Positions 46,501-56,155 are shown, counted from the first letter of the stretch. The stretch is DNA of 64,000 bases from Plazaster borealis (GCA_021014325.1 CM037469.1:12156663-12220662); one strand, 5' to 3'. Made by a program: numbers and translations. The notes: a model not told the origin generated them from the letters alone.

Positions 46501-49129
46501 ATGTCAAGACTTGCTTATTTTTAGCAAATCCGCGAAAGAAAATTGACGTCTGATTTGTAATTTGTAAAATAAATTGTATTGCCTTATTATACAAGCATTG
46601 ACGGCAGTATTTGCAACGCTGGGTAAAGTTAAGAAACATGGACAATCTACGGAAATGGTAAGGCTGTGATTTCTCAATAAATTCACCTAGAAATGCGAAG
46701 TTGAACTCTGAGTATGACCCAGTACAATGAGTATACTAACCCAGGGCAGAAGTGCAAGCTTAAAAGTCACATGTTACATCGCGTAATTACCACATGAATA
46801 ATCAAGTAACCTGAGCATTGTTCCCACCCACCTTCCTGCCCTTATTCTGTGATTTGTATTTTCTAATCATCTCCAACCAAATTAACGTCATTCGACTGAA
46901 TGTTATAACTACGATTCTTTTTTTTTTTTTCTAGGTTGTCGAGTTAGTACTTATTGACCAAGGTAATTTCGAAGATGCTCATGCGATGCACATTCACGGG
47001 TATAGATTCCAAGTAGTGGCTCAAGATAAGCTAGGAAAGGCGACAACAGTTGAGGAGGTCAAGCGCCTAGATAAAGCAGGTATCCGCCAGTTTACAAAAC
47101 ATTTGATTTAAAGACAATAACGCACAACAACCAACCAGTGAAGTTTCATGTAATGATCAGATCAAAAAGAAACTTCGTGTAATGTTCAGATTATTGAGAA
47201 CCTATACATGTAATAATCAGATCGTTGAGAAACTTCATGCAATGTTCAGATCATTGAGAAACTTCATGCAATGTTCAGATCATTGAGAAACTTCATGTAA
47301 TGGTCAGATCGTTGAGAAACTTCATGTAATGGTCAGATCGTTGAGAAACTTCATGCAATGTTCAGATTATTGAGAAACTTCATGTTATGTTCAGATTATC
47401 GAGAAACTACCTAATAACAGTTAAATGTACTGTCACCATAGCAATCAGTTAACACTGGTATACTTATATGAGCTTTTTAGACCACATAGTATTTTGGCAA
47501 ACTACTGTGTTTTAGGGGAATAGCTCATCATGTTTGAGTGTCTTTATATTTCACATACGAATCTTGTACCATTGCTATAAATTAGACTGTTCTAATGGAA
47601 TAATTAAATTCAAAACTGAATCGCATGGTACTCTGTTGTTTTGTCTAGATGGACAATTGAATTGGTTATGCTAGTAATTAATTTATTTTATTTTAAGATA
47701 ATATTTGTTTATAGTGACATCATCAACAAAGGTGTAGGCTTCTGAGTGAACTTTGCTCGCATAATCCTCTCTTGCATTTTCATCAACTCATGTTTTACAT
47801 TCATGGGTCGTAATTAATTCAACTTTACATCATATGACGACGTAAAAATCACAATTCAGGTTAAAAAGAAACAACATTATGCTTTGCTCATAATGAATAG
47901 ACAAAAACAATTAATGTGTAGTTTTCTTTCGACCCCCTGGAAGTGTATATTAACTTCGTATCGAGTTGACTCGGATTATTTCCGTTTTCAGGCAATATCA
48001 CTCGCCGCACTCATAATGTGCCACACAAGGACACCGTAGCCCCACTAGGAGGCGGTTACGTCGTTGTACGTTTCGTGGCAGATAACCCGGGATGGTGGCT
48101 GTTTCATTGTCACATATCATTCCACTTCATGGTACGTAAATGTAATGAATTACTCGCAACCACCTATACTGACGGTTTCAATGCAGTGAAATTGCAATCT
48201 TTGATCCAGTGTATTTAAATATTTTGGCAAACTACTGTGTTTTAGGGGAATAGCTCATCATGTTTGAGTGTAGGGGATATCCAGGTTCATCAACCCTCAT
48301 CCCCTCCCCCCTTTTTTCACCAAATAACCCACAGCCATTACAATATGAAGTGTAGTTGTATAGTTTGTTAATTTCAACTTTTTAAACATTGGCTACATCT
48401 CTGTAGTTTTTTTTTTAAATATAGGCCTATATTTCTGATTAGCTTTCATGACGAAATAATGTTTAGAAAGTAAACCAGGTTTCCTCAGAGCTGTCAACAG
48501 ACCCCTTGCACATGAAGTCACAAGCTCTGACGGTGACTTGTAACTGAGGTCTAAGGAAGATCTATCATTGGCCGAGAGTTGTTCGTGGCGCATACAAGCG
48601 TGCACGGTTCCTTTATTGGACGTTAGCGATGACAACCTACCTGCAAGCTCGGGTCTATAGACGATGTGACCTCTGTTTACATTCAATCCGCCCTCTGTTG
48701 ACAAAAGTCATGTTTCCGCCGGGCAAGAAGACGCGTACTCATGGCAACATTGCGTGTCCTTTATAGCTGGCTGTCAGTACACAAAGGTTTTGCCCGGCGA
48801 CATGCGCGCGCATCATGTTATGATTTTCGAATGACGTCAGAGGTCACATCGTCTATAATTTCATGTATTCAATCATATATTATGTTGGTGCTTTTTCTCA
48901 GGCTGGCATGACGATGGTTATTCACGTAGGTTCAGACAAAGACCTACCACCAGTTCCACGTAATTTCCCTCGATGTGGCGGTGACTGGCACCAACAGGAA
49001 ATGGAGTTCATTGTGCCAAATAAACCTGCCACCACTCCGAATTCTGCTAGTTACAATGGGAGATACTCGACAATGTCGCTCGCCGTGGCAGGCTGTGCTG
49101 TCTCTACCATTATCGTGATGTTGATTTAA
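34497..49129 (+). CDS. Laccase-like multicopper oxidase (7 exons)
   Basis: Exons are 34497-34590, 41713-41924, 44143-45025, 46035-46366, 46935-47079, 47992-48131 and 48902-49129. All introns are GT-AG, phases are consistent, and the sum is 2034 nt, or 677 codons plus stop. The start ATG has A at -3 and G at +4. An N-terminal hydrophobic stretch (about residues 15-26) suggests secretion. A Cys-rich region resembles the one before domain 1 of insect-type laccases. Copper motifs are HWHG (126-129), HAH (170-172), HAMHIHG (523-529; the family usually has Pro at the Ala) and [12 protein letters not shown] (594-605) with the type-1 Cys and axial Met. So the type 1 site and the type 2/3 trinuclear cluster look intact. 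The family oxidises phenols, amines or metals with reduction of O2 to water; the substrate here is unknown. A hydrophobic C-terminus ([16 protein letters not shown]) suggests a membrane or GPI anchor. Confidence 0.93.
34935..35560 (+). repeat. Left LTR copy, plus orientation
   Basis: 626 bp, starting TGTGACCCTTGG and ending CCAAGGGTCACA. The outer 39 bp at each end are inverted repeats of each other. It is the reverse complement of 40535-41125 over about 590 bp, and the identity continues about 20 bp inward through TTTGGTGGAAGATC, the sequence expected just after a 5' LTR. Confidence 0.9.
35498..37257 (-). pseudogene. Gypsy reverse transcriptase-RNase H, one internal stop
   Basis: The RT starts in the region of [14 protein letters not shown]. 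Its motifs are [23 protein letters not shown], the [11 protein letters not shown] segment, [13 protein letters not shown] and the catalytic [15 protein letters not shown] stop (36821-36823) replaces the usual Gln after GYW. RNase H follows with [25 protein letters not shown] and TDNNPLLY, then a chromodomain-free spacer. The frame runs into the inverted LTR copy at about 35581, just where the integrase N-terminal region should begin ([13 protein letters not shown]). No integrase DDE region exists. Confidence 0.9.
37243..38268 (-). pseudogene. Gypsy protease region (341 codons)
   Basis: Retropepsin-like aspartic protease that would mature the polyprotein. The active-site motif is [14 protein letters not shown] (DSG), about 75 residues into the frame, and an ILVGTNVI-like hydrophobic segment (VLIGTNVI) follows further on. 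The frame ends with a stop at DYPKRS. The RT frame begins one register away at the same place ([13 protein letters not shown]), so a one-base change has probably split what is one pol frame in this family. Confidence 0.82.
38187..39308 (-). pseudogene. Gypsy gag (373 codons)
   Basis: Structural Gag protein of the element; it packages the element RNA in cytoplasmic particles. It begins [11 protein letters not shown] (39308). A capsid-like helical region covers the middle third, and a CCHC zinc knuckle ([14 protein letters not shown]) lies near the C-terminus. The frame itself is open. It overlaps the protease frame by 82 nt, so a frameshift is needed to reach protease, as is common in LTR elements. 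There is a stop just upstream of the region before the first ATG. I mark it as part of a defective element because integrase is lost. Confidence 0.85.
39309..40534 (-). other. Gypsy 5' leader between right LTR and gag
   Basis: It begins after the LTR with TTTGGTGGAAGATCCGGG, the position of a primer binding site. I could not assign the tRNA. The rest is A-rich with no long minus-strand frame. Short plus-strand frames (39317-39912, 40238-40456) are not supported. Confidence 0.6.
40535..41167 (-). repeat. Right LTR copy, minus orientation, with 63-bp direct repeat
   Basis: The reverse complement of the left copy up to 41125. A 63-bp segment (TGTTGGGTAAAGACACACAC to the GATCTT region) at 40601-40662 recurs directly at 41105-41167 with two differences. 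The outer 39-bp terminus seen on the left copy is not present here. Confidence 0.85.
41713..41924 (+). CDS. Multicopper oxidase exon 2
   Basis: Acceptor CTCTTTACAG and donor CAA|GTATCA, phase 0. It encodes the Cys-rich segment ([28 protein letters not shown]) and [10 protein letters not shown], the start of cupredoxin domain 1. The pattern is close to insect laccase. Confidence 0.93.
42211..42597. mobile_element. TTAA-flanked MITE, second family
   Basis: TTAA at 42211-42214 and 42594-42597. The terminal inverted repeats contain AAAGGCAAAGTGTACCTTTGG and its degenerate complement. The centre is a perfect 17-bp stem (42404-42420 with 42429-42445) around an 8-nt loop. Confidence 0.8.
42940..43100 (-). 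repeat. LINE-like 3' tail with ATT microsatellite
   Basis: On the minus strand, GAGCTGAGATGGTTTAAGG, then GGCCCAGCCCCCAGGGGGG, ending in (ATT)n at the left. It resembles other LINE tails but no RT remnant is visible. Confidence 0.5.
44143..45025 (+). CDS. Multicopper oxidase exon 3
   Basis: The largest exon, 883 nt, phase 0 in and phase 1 out (G|GTAAGC). It starts [13 protein letters not shown] and holds the first two copper motifs (TIHWHG and THFWHAHG), followed by cupredoxin domain 2 with [10 protein letters not shown] and a [13 protein letters not shown] segment. Confidence 0.95.
45119..45338. mobile_element. MITE with TGTACACTGC termini, intact
   Basis: 220 bp, from TGTACACTGCAAAACACC to GGTGTTGTCACA-type internal repeats and a terminal GTGCAGTGTACA. 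It is the uninterrupted relative of 21515-22060 and lies in intron 3. Confidence 0.8.
45842..45926 (+). repeat. Two-copy 42-bp tandem duplication in intron 3
   Basis: CGAAAACCAAACAATTCCTT followed by TAGTCGATTTT and CTTCTTCG is present twice in a row. Confidence 0.9.
46035..46366 (+). CDS. Multicopper oxidase exon 4
   Basis: Acceptor CTTGCAAAG, donor AAG|GTATGG, phase 1 in and phase 0 out. It encodes the linker into domain 3: [33 protein letters not shown] and LHVELGK. It also carries [21 protein letters not shown], a Cys-containing segment. Confidence 0.92.
46935..47079 (+). CDS. Multicopper oxidase exon 5
   Basis: Acceptor follows a long T-run (TTTTCTAG). Donor G|GTATCC. It encodes VVELVLIDQ, then the third copper motif [16 protein letters not shown]. 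Confidence 0.93.
47146..47410 (+). repeat. 29-bp minisatellite in intron 5
   Basis: About nine units of GAGAAACTTCATGCAATGTT plus CAGATCATT. The central units are nearly identical and the edge units are diverged. Confidence 0.92.
47992..48131 (+). CDS. Multicopper oxidase exon 6
   Basis: Acceptor TTCCGTTTTCAG, donor ATG|GTACGT, phase 0 out. It encodes [35 protein letters not shown], most of the fourth copper motif with the type-1 Cys. Confidence 0.95.
48656..48857. mobile_element. Foldback MITE in intron 6
   Basis: TATAGACGATGTGACCTCTG at the left and its exact reverse complement at the right (48838-48857). About 202 bp, with no coding capacity. Confidence 0.8.
48902..49129 (+). CDS. Multicopper oxidase exon 7 (C-terminus)
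   Basis: Acceptor TTTTTCTCAG. It begins [10 protein letters not shown], completing the type-1 site with Met605. It ends with a small-residue, hydrophobic tail and a TAA stop. The tail after SYNGRY fits a GPI-attachment or single membrane segment, which I infer from hydrophobicity alone. Confidence 0.93.
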   Translation, partial: AGMTMVIHVGSDKDLPPVPRNFPRCGGDWHQQEMEFIVPNKPATTPNSASYNGRYSTMSLAVAGCAVSTIIVMLI

Positions 49130-49276
49130 TTGTTCTCCAATTTGCCCCTCCTTCCCCACCAAACAGAGTAAGAGGCATATAAGCATAGTTTTCGTTTCTT
49201 TTTTATATAGGTGTTTTTTGTTTGATTATCTTGTGATCGTTTGTTTGGTTGATAGTAGACTTTTAGACAAGGCGTT

Positions 49277-50305
49277 ACATTTCTGTCTCGGTGATAGCGA
49301 AACGGCTCTCTCGCAACTATCTCGCGAGACTGCTTTTTCGCGCGAGAGTTCTGCTTTCACCACTAAGGTCCAATTTAAGGACTTGTGAAACGCGACAGTT
49401 GTACATTTATGCAAGTTTGTACCTAGCACATTATTGTGGTTGGCGTGGCGGCCAATGAGACTGCTGGACGCGTCCATTTTATCTGAGGGTGGTTTTATTT
49501 TCAAATACTGTGAATACACTACATTTTTAGACTGAGAACATTTTGTAAATGAGTTTTGTGCTGTTAACTGCATGCTTCATAAAATTGAATAGTTTTATCT
49601 GTAATGTTTACTTAGCATATATCTACATTATTATACATCTGTTTAAAGGCAGTTTATACTGTTTGTAAATGTCAAAGACCAGTATCCCAACTTGGTGTAT
49701 TCCAACATATAGGCCTACATGAAACAATAAACCTGTGAATGAAAGTTTAAGCTCACTCGGTCATTGCAATCACCAGAAAAAAAAGTGTTTTCACTGTTTT
49801 CAAACATTGAGTTATTGACTCATGAGATCAAAACTAATTGTTTTACTCATTTCTCAAATCTATAGCATTTAAAGCGAAAATATTTCAAAGGGAGTTTCCC
49901 ATCATAACCGTCTTTATACCACGTAAGTTATGTGTGAATCTGTGAACATTTGTATTTTTACTCTTACCAATGTTACAAACACCCTTTAAGATTCGTCCCC
50001 AGTCACAATTATTTCTGTATACGCATACCCTGATTTATGGGTCTATATTTCCCCATATGGATGAATCCATATCCTCTGTACACAATGTATTGTTAATATT
50101 CATGCATGCAATGTTTGAATATTTATGGATTTTACAAAACGCCAATCAGATGCTTCCGTATGAAATCGGCTGAAGAGCCCATAAGCCGTACACAAACAGC
50201 TGTCGGGTTTTCACAAGTCGTTAAATTGGACCGTAGAGGTGAGAGCAGCAGTCTCGCGAGAGAGCCGTTTCGCTATCACCGCGACAGCAATTTAACGACT
50301 TGTCC
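49277..50305. repeat. Inverted pair of short repeats flanking a MITE
   Basis: 49277-49405 and the reverse complement of 50195-50290 share GGTGATAGCGAAACGGCTCT, CTCGCGAGACTGCT, GGTCCAATTTAA and GACTTGTGAAA. The TTAA MITE 49643-49989 lies between them. No clear AATAAA signal for the oxidase was identified before the MITE. Confidence 0.7.
49643..49989. mobile_element. TTAA-flanked MITE, diverged
   Basis: TTAA at both ends, AGGCAGTTTATACTG at the left, then GTCAAAGACCAGTAT and TTGGTGTATTCCAACAT as in the 9011 family. The interior has diverged. Confidence 0.78.
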
Positions 50306-50462
50306 ACAAGTCTAGGTTTTAGTGGTTTTAAAATTAAGTACAGTGGCTGATCATGTTCTTTTTATTGTTTTGCTTTGGGATCAATGCGGTTTATTTCCCC
50401 CAACTTTTAATTAACGCAAGCTTATTTTTAAATTTAAATAAATGTCTATTTTGTTCATGCCT

Positions 50463-50500
50463 CTGACGAAGGTCCGGTTTGGATCGAAAGCTAAGGCCAT
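50463..50500 (+). ncRNA. Hammerhead-like core motif, second copy
   Basis: CTGACGA, GGTCC, a 5-nt loop, GGATC, GAAA and GCTAAGGCC: the same arrangement as at 18343 with a consensus CTGAYGA. It is probably the end of a Penelope-like fragment. No flanking coding remnant is visible. Confidence 0.4.
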
Positions 50501-51364
50501 TTTCCCCATGGTGCCATAATATAATTGAGTACAATACGAAATACATATATTCTTCTACATAATGAGAAAAGACCAGTTTAACCGACTATTCTAAACATTG
50601 TGTTAAAACTCTCCGGGTACAGGTTCATTTGGAATCCAACGGAAGAAACACGTGCACTGTAGCTGTGGTATGATTAAGAATGACTTCGCCTTTTTCTCTA
50701 ATGAATACAACAAATAGTGAAATTGACTTTGTATTAAGCTTGCAACTGTTTGACGACGTTCATAAATGTCCCGGTGTAGTATCCAAATGTTCAGGTCTAT
50801 AAATATTTAATATTAATTAAGGTGGCAGATTAATTCTATAGTTGCTTGCGTTTAGCTAATACCTTAATAACCATATGTAGGCAAAACAAAATAAAATAAA
50901 ATTGGGAGTAGTATTTTCTGAGTTGATTCTATGAGATAATGTTACGGCATTAATTATTATTTTAAATAATCTGCTCTTACTAATGAAAACAATTGATTAT
51001 TTTTCAAAATATGAAAGTCATGTTTGTAAAATGGTGGAAAGCAATAATATTACATTATACCTGTCAGTTTTGATTTTATCTAATGAGCGAGCAGCATATG
51101 GTGGGGAAACACTGGGAACAAGGTTTGCGACCTACCAACTTTAATTCGCCGTATTGTTTACTGCGTGACGGCGTATGTGGACCAATTTCACGTAATAAAA
51201 AACAATTAAACAAACGGGTTGTTGTCATGTTGTTGTCATTATGTTGATGTATTTCGCCATTGATGCAAAAAATTACATACAGGCAGTTAAAATAAGATAA
51301 AACTGTAATTGTGATACAAGACATTTCCTGATAAAAGCGCCCACATGCGGTCAAGTCAATTGGA
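50501..51364. other. No feature recognised
   Basis: AT-rich sequence without a supported gene. Confidence 0.4.
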
Positions 51365-51559
51365 CCTAGGCTTGTCCCCTGTCTTTATCCGCAAGGATAA
51401 AACAAGGCACTGGTCTTACAGGCTCAATGAATTCGTTGGATAAAATTATTTATTTGGATTAATGTGCAACGACGTAAGCTTTCCATATATGTGTTATGAT
51501 TGGTCCGAAGTGATGTACTGGTAGTTTGTCAGCGGATAAAGACAGGGGACTAGTCTAGG
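51365..51559 (-). mobile_element. MITE with CCTAG...TCCCCTGTCTTTATCC termini
   Basis: Terminal inverted repeats CCTAGGCTTGTCCCCTGTCT and its near complement at the right end. 195 bp. The relative at 15373-15532 is in the other orientation. Confidence 0.8.
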
Positions 51560-52312
51560 TTTCCGATTGCTGGTGTTTACACACTTGGATGGGCTTACGG
51601 AAGGGCCCGTGTGGGGTCTTTTACACAATGGAACAATGATCCCAGCAAACCTTTGCTTCATTGGACTCCACTGAGGAATTCTTTAGAAAAGGGAATAGTA
51701 TAACAACAATGGTCTTCATTATTATGGAATGCCTCAACTTAAATTAACCCGACGAGCTTCACTCAGAAAGAGTAAGCAAGGAAACAAGTGAATGGAAAGC
51801 AAGCCAACGGTATATGATGGCCTGTCGAGTAAATTTCACGAGATATCACAGTTTATACACTTTTCTTCCTACGTTCCTACGTCAGAAAAGGTATTTATTT
51901 TCTATATCTACCTCAAGCTGATTAAATAAAAGTTAATCAAACAAGCAAACAAATAAATTGCATCATAGACATGATTGTTTGGTTTACAGTTGATTTCGCT
52001 TGGGCAAAACACCTGCATAATGAGTAGATTTATTCACAACTTCAAAATACATAGGCCTACGCCACGAATCCTACAAAATACATACGCCAAAATTCATTCG
52101 AATTCTTGTCGAATTCCTTCAAATTCTTCAAAAAACAGGTACACCAAAATACAGTCGAACTCTTTTCAAAATACGTGTCCATTCTTATCCGGATTCTTTT
52201 GATTTCTTTTCAAAATACATCAAAATTCTTATCAAAATTCTTTTCGGAATACATTCAAATTCTTATCAAAAATTCATAGAGTTATTATCAAAGCGTAACA
52301 ATTGCTTTTAAA

Positions 52313-53384
52313 TTACAAGGCTATATTGGGCACGATCAGGGTGGAAGCGGGGCTGGGCTTGATGTAGGCGTTTCGCGCCTTTTCTGTTTTCCATCTGCCG
52401 TGACGAGAGATTAGAGTGGGTGGGAGATGAGCATTGCTTGCCGCCGTTGCCCTGCCGGATCGGAGACTGTGGAGTCCGTATTGCCCAATGTCGGGAACCA
52501 ATGGCTGCAATGCTTGAAGGACAACTTCCCGTGTTCTGGTATAACTTAAACTGTGTTTAGTGGGTGCCAGTCCCTTATTTGAAGACGTGAGTCTGCGTAT
52601 TACAGGCAAGTCGGAATCAGCTGGATCAGACAAGGCGTTCAAGTATCGCTCTGCAATGGTGACTGGACACGTTGGGTTTCCTGGCTATTGTTACTTGGTC
52701 GCCTTGACGAAATTGGTCAGTTTTAGATTTTTGTAAGTGTAAGACAAGACGATCTGGTGTAAAAATACAGTCCCGTCGTCAGATATGACTAATGTCGTCT
52801 AATCTCAAAAATCCCGCGTAGCTAATGAAACATATAAAAAGGGTTCGGAGGTCAACCAGTGTCACCGTTGGATGACCATGGGAATCCAGTAATTTTTGTA
52901 ATATAGGCCTATCTGGTGTTATGGGCTCTTTTCTATTGACTGGTGAAGCGTGTACTCCTTTGTAACCTTGTGATGCTAATTTGAACATGGGATATTCAGT
53001 AGGTGATGGTAGCCCGGCTAGATTATGTACCCACTTGGTGCTTGCAGCAAGATAGTCTGCAGCAGTTTTCGCCCCAGACGTCGCAGATAGATGCGTGAAA
53101 TAGAGGGCTATACGGGTCGGCTGGAAAAGACCGAGTTCCGGTTTTAGATCTCGCCCACAGTTTTCCCATTTACTCCATGAGGCGAGGTATTTTTTGGCTG
53201 TGGATGATGCCTTGGCTGCCATCAGTAGATTGGGTAGTGACTTATGAGCTAGGTGTTGGAGGGTTTGGTCTTGGATGGAGTTGCTGGCGGATTTCCATAT
53301 TTTTGCCAATAAAAAACAAACCAGAAAAACCACAAGTACACATTTCGCAAATTGCCAAACGCATAATTTGGCCATCTTAGCCAT
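52313..53384 (-). pseudogene. DIRS tyrosine recombinase, broken
   Basis: Tyrosine recombinases replace integrase in DIRS elements. The first segment (53384-52779) shows an N-terminal helical region and LFICFISYAGFLRLDDIS, containing the first catalytic Arg. The second (52642-52313) has HSLRSGRATAAS (the H-x-x-R motif), then ISRHGRWKTEKARNAYIKP with the nucleophile Tyr. A gap and frame break (about 52643-52778) separate them, so it should not make an intact enzyme. Confidence 0.82.
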
Positions 53385-53631
53385 AACACTTCGGACTCTT
53401 AAAAACTACGACTTACACCTTACAACTTACAAGGCAATCGGTATCAGTCCAGCTTTAGCTGGCGCTCGGAGGCCACGAAGAACCCCCTATAGTTTTTAGG
53501 AGGAATGTGGTTGCGTCCAAGGACACCGAGTGAGGGCGCAGTCCCCTTTTCTTGCAACGATTCTTGGGAGGGAGGGAAATAATGGGAAAAAGCAAGGTGT
53601 AATTGCTCAATCGAGAAGGGGGAATTGTCCC

Positions 53632-53893
53632 TATACACCAATCCTTCACCGATCTTGAACTCTTGGTGGCAGCAGACAAACTGCGGTGGTACTGCGGTGG
53701 TACGACCTTGCCACTTATGTAACTATTATTTATAAACAACCATTATTTACATATAACCATTTATAAATTAACTAGTGTAGCCCAGCCCTTAAGCTCATCG
53801 ATAGGCAGCACAGTACCACCCAGGTACCACCGCAGTAATGGAGGCGTTTCTGCTGCCACCAAGAGTTCAAGATCGGCGAAGGATTGGTGTATA
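53632..53893. mobile_element. Foldback inserted in DIRS copy B
   Basis: Arms of about 46 bp: TATACACCAATCCTTC at 53632 and its complement ending at 53893, continuing through GATCTTGAACTCTTGGTGGC. The interior has repeated GCGGTGGTAC. Confidence 0.75.
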
Positions 53894-54045
53894 ACAGGGT
53901 TTATTATATGCACTGGTCAGTGAGCAGCAACAAAGGGACATTACGTAATCGCTCATCCAGCATCATGTCGTACCATAACGAAAAGAAATGTCACTTTCTT
54001 CCTACGTTCCTACGTCAGAAAATGTATTTCTTTTCTATTCCTACC

Positions 54046-55035
54046 TCATGCTGATAAAGTTAATAAAACAAGCAAACAAATAAATTGCATCACAGACATG
54101 ACTGTTTGGTTTACAGTTGATTTGCGCGATTCGATTATTTGATAGCATTCGCAGGTCATGAGTCTGGCTATTGGGCCTATAGCGGGGGTCATGGAAATGA
54201 TTTGGCCTGCAATGGACGCTAGGTTCCTGACCGGGGTTGTGGAGTTGGACGCGTGTTGGGTCAATAGATTGCGAACACAGGACATTAATTTGTCGATTTT
54301 AGCATGTGGAATGTAAAGCAGTGATGATGCAGAGTCTATGATGAAGCCCAAAAAATGTATGGTTACTGGAGGGTTCCCAAACGCACTTCGTTTTGCTTAA
54401 AACAAAGCCGCTGGGAGCTATTGTCTCTCTAACAACAACTAAGTTGTTAAAAGCGGCGCGTTGAGTTGGGGAGATTATTATGCCATCATCAATGATAAAC
54501 GAATGAAAGCATTCCCTGTGTGCGCCAATGATAAACTAGTGGTCTGACAACTTTGGTAAAGATATAGCACGCACTACTGAGCCCAAAATGGGAGAACCGT
54601 GAAGACATAGTACTTAACATAATTGTCGTGGGTCCAAGAAAAACCCAGGTAGAGTTGATGGGGGGGGGGGAAATATTTCAATGTGATGATAACCGGACTC
54701 AAAGTCAAAAGATAAGTAAAACTGATGTGGCCAAGGACCTTGGATATGTGCTTTAGGTCTTCGTATTTGAATTTGGTTAATGAAATATACTGGTTCGGGT
54801 GACGAAGGTCTAAGACAAGTCTTAACTTTTTCCCTTCAGCCACTGTCAATGGATTGCAACAGTAGGGGACAGAAGCAACCTGGATTATGCAATTCTTGTA
54901 CAATAGTTCTGCAATTGCTGTCGTCACAAGTTGGGAATGTTTCATACTTGATTTGTTATTCTTTGCAAAATAGGGGAGAGGCATTTGTTTGAAGGGGATT
55001 CTATACCCAGTCGCAATTGTTTCAGTAACTAACAT
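54046..55035 (-). pseudogene. DIRS reverse transcriptase, frameshifted
   Basis: Reading leftward: GYRIPFKQMPLPYF, then KLRLVLDLRHPNQYI, then after frame changes a catalytic-type FIIDDG segment (near 54490), then FLGFIIDSASSLLYIP in the thumb region. The frame then runs into the 3' tail. Several stops and shifts make it inactive. Confidence 0.78.
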
Positions 55036-55195
55036 ACTGGCTTTTAATTCTTTGGTTCAAAAAGGCAAGCATGGTTTCAATTTACCTTTAACCGTCACTG
55101 GTGCTTTATAAGCTGGGTCAGTCTCTGAAGCTTCCCAGTCTCTATGTAGAGGGAGGTCTAGCTGTTGCAGGTCCGAACTGCTGCTGGCTTGTTCA

Positions 55196-55349
55196 TAGAC
55201 TTTTTCGCAAATACTCAGTACGCGGTCATTTGCCGTGGAATGAGGTGTATGCTGCTCTAGTTAGCGACACATTTTGATCACTAACTAGACCAGCATGCAC
55301 CTCATTCCACGGCTAACGCATGCGCACGGAGTATTTGTGAAGTAGTCTA
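55196..55349. mobile_element. Foldback MITE inside DIRS copy A
   Basis: Almost wholly palindromic: arms of about 75 bp share GCAAATACTC, GCCGTGGAATGAGGTG and TCTAGTTAG. It is flanked by TA at both ends, as in mariner-type insertions. Confidence 0.75.
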
Positions 55350-55487
55350 TAGGGCTCTGTTGGACGGGCAATTGGTACGGACGTGGCATGTGATGCCGCA
55401 CTGGATGGAAGCACATCCTACGGTCGATGCTTAATATGGGCGTGGTAAAGTATGGGCGACGAAAATAATAGTTATTATATTAGGCCG

Positions 55488-56073
55488 CTGAAAGGTGCAG
55501 CAGTTGGAAGGCTGATCCCGCGGGTTTTGCGGAATCTAGACTGGTTTCTGGATTTCTTTGATGAGTCAGATTTTTTGTTGGCGGCCATTTTCTCAGCTAT
55601 TTTGAGTCTTTTTTCGTCGTCCGAGTTGTCTGCCAAGTCGTCGGCCACATATAATTTATTAATTTATTATGCGCAAGTTGGAAGCACATCCTACGGTCAT
55701 ATTCTTTCACTGTGGCCCAACCTATAAGGATGAGCGGTCAGCTACTTTGATAAGTTTTGTCGTTGTCGTACTGCCAGATGTAAAGCCTCCTGGAGGCTGT
55801 GTTGGTGAAGTCGCCGAGTTCCAGAAATCCCAGAGCGGATTCTTTAAGGGTTGCTATCCCTTCGGCGTGGTTGAACGGCTGCTTGTTCCCGTCGCTTTTG
55901 AAAGGAACTGCAGTTTCAGAAAGTTTTTGCTTTTTAAAAGTGGTATCAACTTTATGTTGTAGGTGCTGTATTGCGTTCAGGATCTCCTGGTTTAATACTT
56001 GCTGGTTTTCGAGGCTCATGGTGGAAGGGCTGAGGTGTACAAGACGTTCAACAAGCAAGGTGTAATTGCTCAA
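55488..56073 (-). pseudogene. DIRS gag-like ORF1, broken
   Basis: The first part (56073-55738) includes a coiled-coil-like AIQHLQHKVDTTFKKQKL segment. After a stop, a second part (about 55655-55488) reads DDLADNSDDEKRLKIAE and a basic KKSRNQSRFRKTRG tail, then a stop. Acidic then basic composition fits a DIRS ORF1. A short duplication (TGGAAGCACATCCTACGGTC at about 55407 and 55679) lies nearby. Confidence 0.6.
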
Positions 56074-56155
56074 TCGAGAAGGAGGAATTTTAAAGGGACA
56101 TTACGTAATCGCTCATAGAGCATCATGTCGTACGATAACGAAAAGAAATGTCAAG

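Larger units (their letters stand above)
51860..53991 (-). mobile_element. DIRS-type retrotransposon copy B (keeps recombinase)
   Basis: On the minus strand it starts with TGACATTTCTTTTCGTTATG, which is also the start of copy A, and ends with a 3' tail (51998-51860) shared with copy A. It keeps a short gag start and the tyrosine recombinase but has no reverse transcriptase. A foldback (53632-53893) interrupts its 5' part. Confidence 0.7.
53992..56155 (-). mobile_element. DIRS-type retrotransposon copy A (keeps gag and RT)
   Basis: It begins near 56155 with the same head as copy B, then gag, then RT. It passes directly into the 3' tail (54126-53992) without RNase H, methyltransferase or recombinase. 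Copy B follows head-to-tail with no spacer. Confidence 0.7.

Noticed and set aside
55452..55727. 91-codon plus-strand frame
   Set aside because: The minus strand here reads as the end of a DIRS ORF1, which explains the open plus-strand frame.
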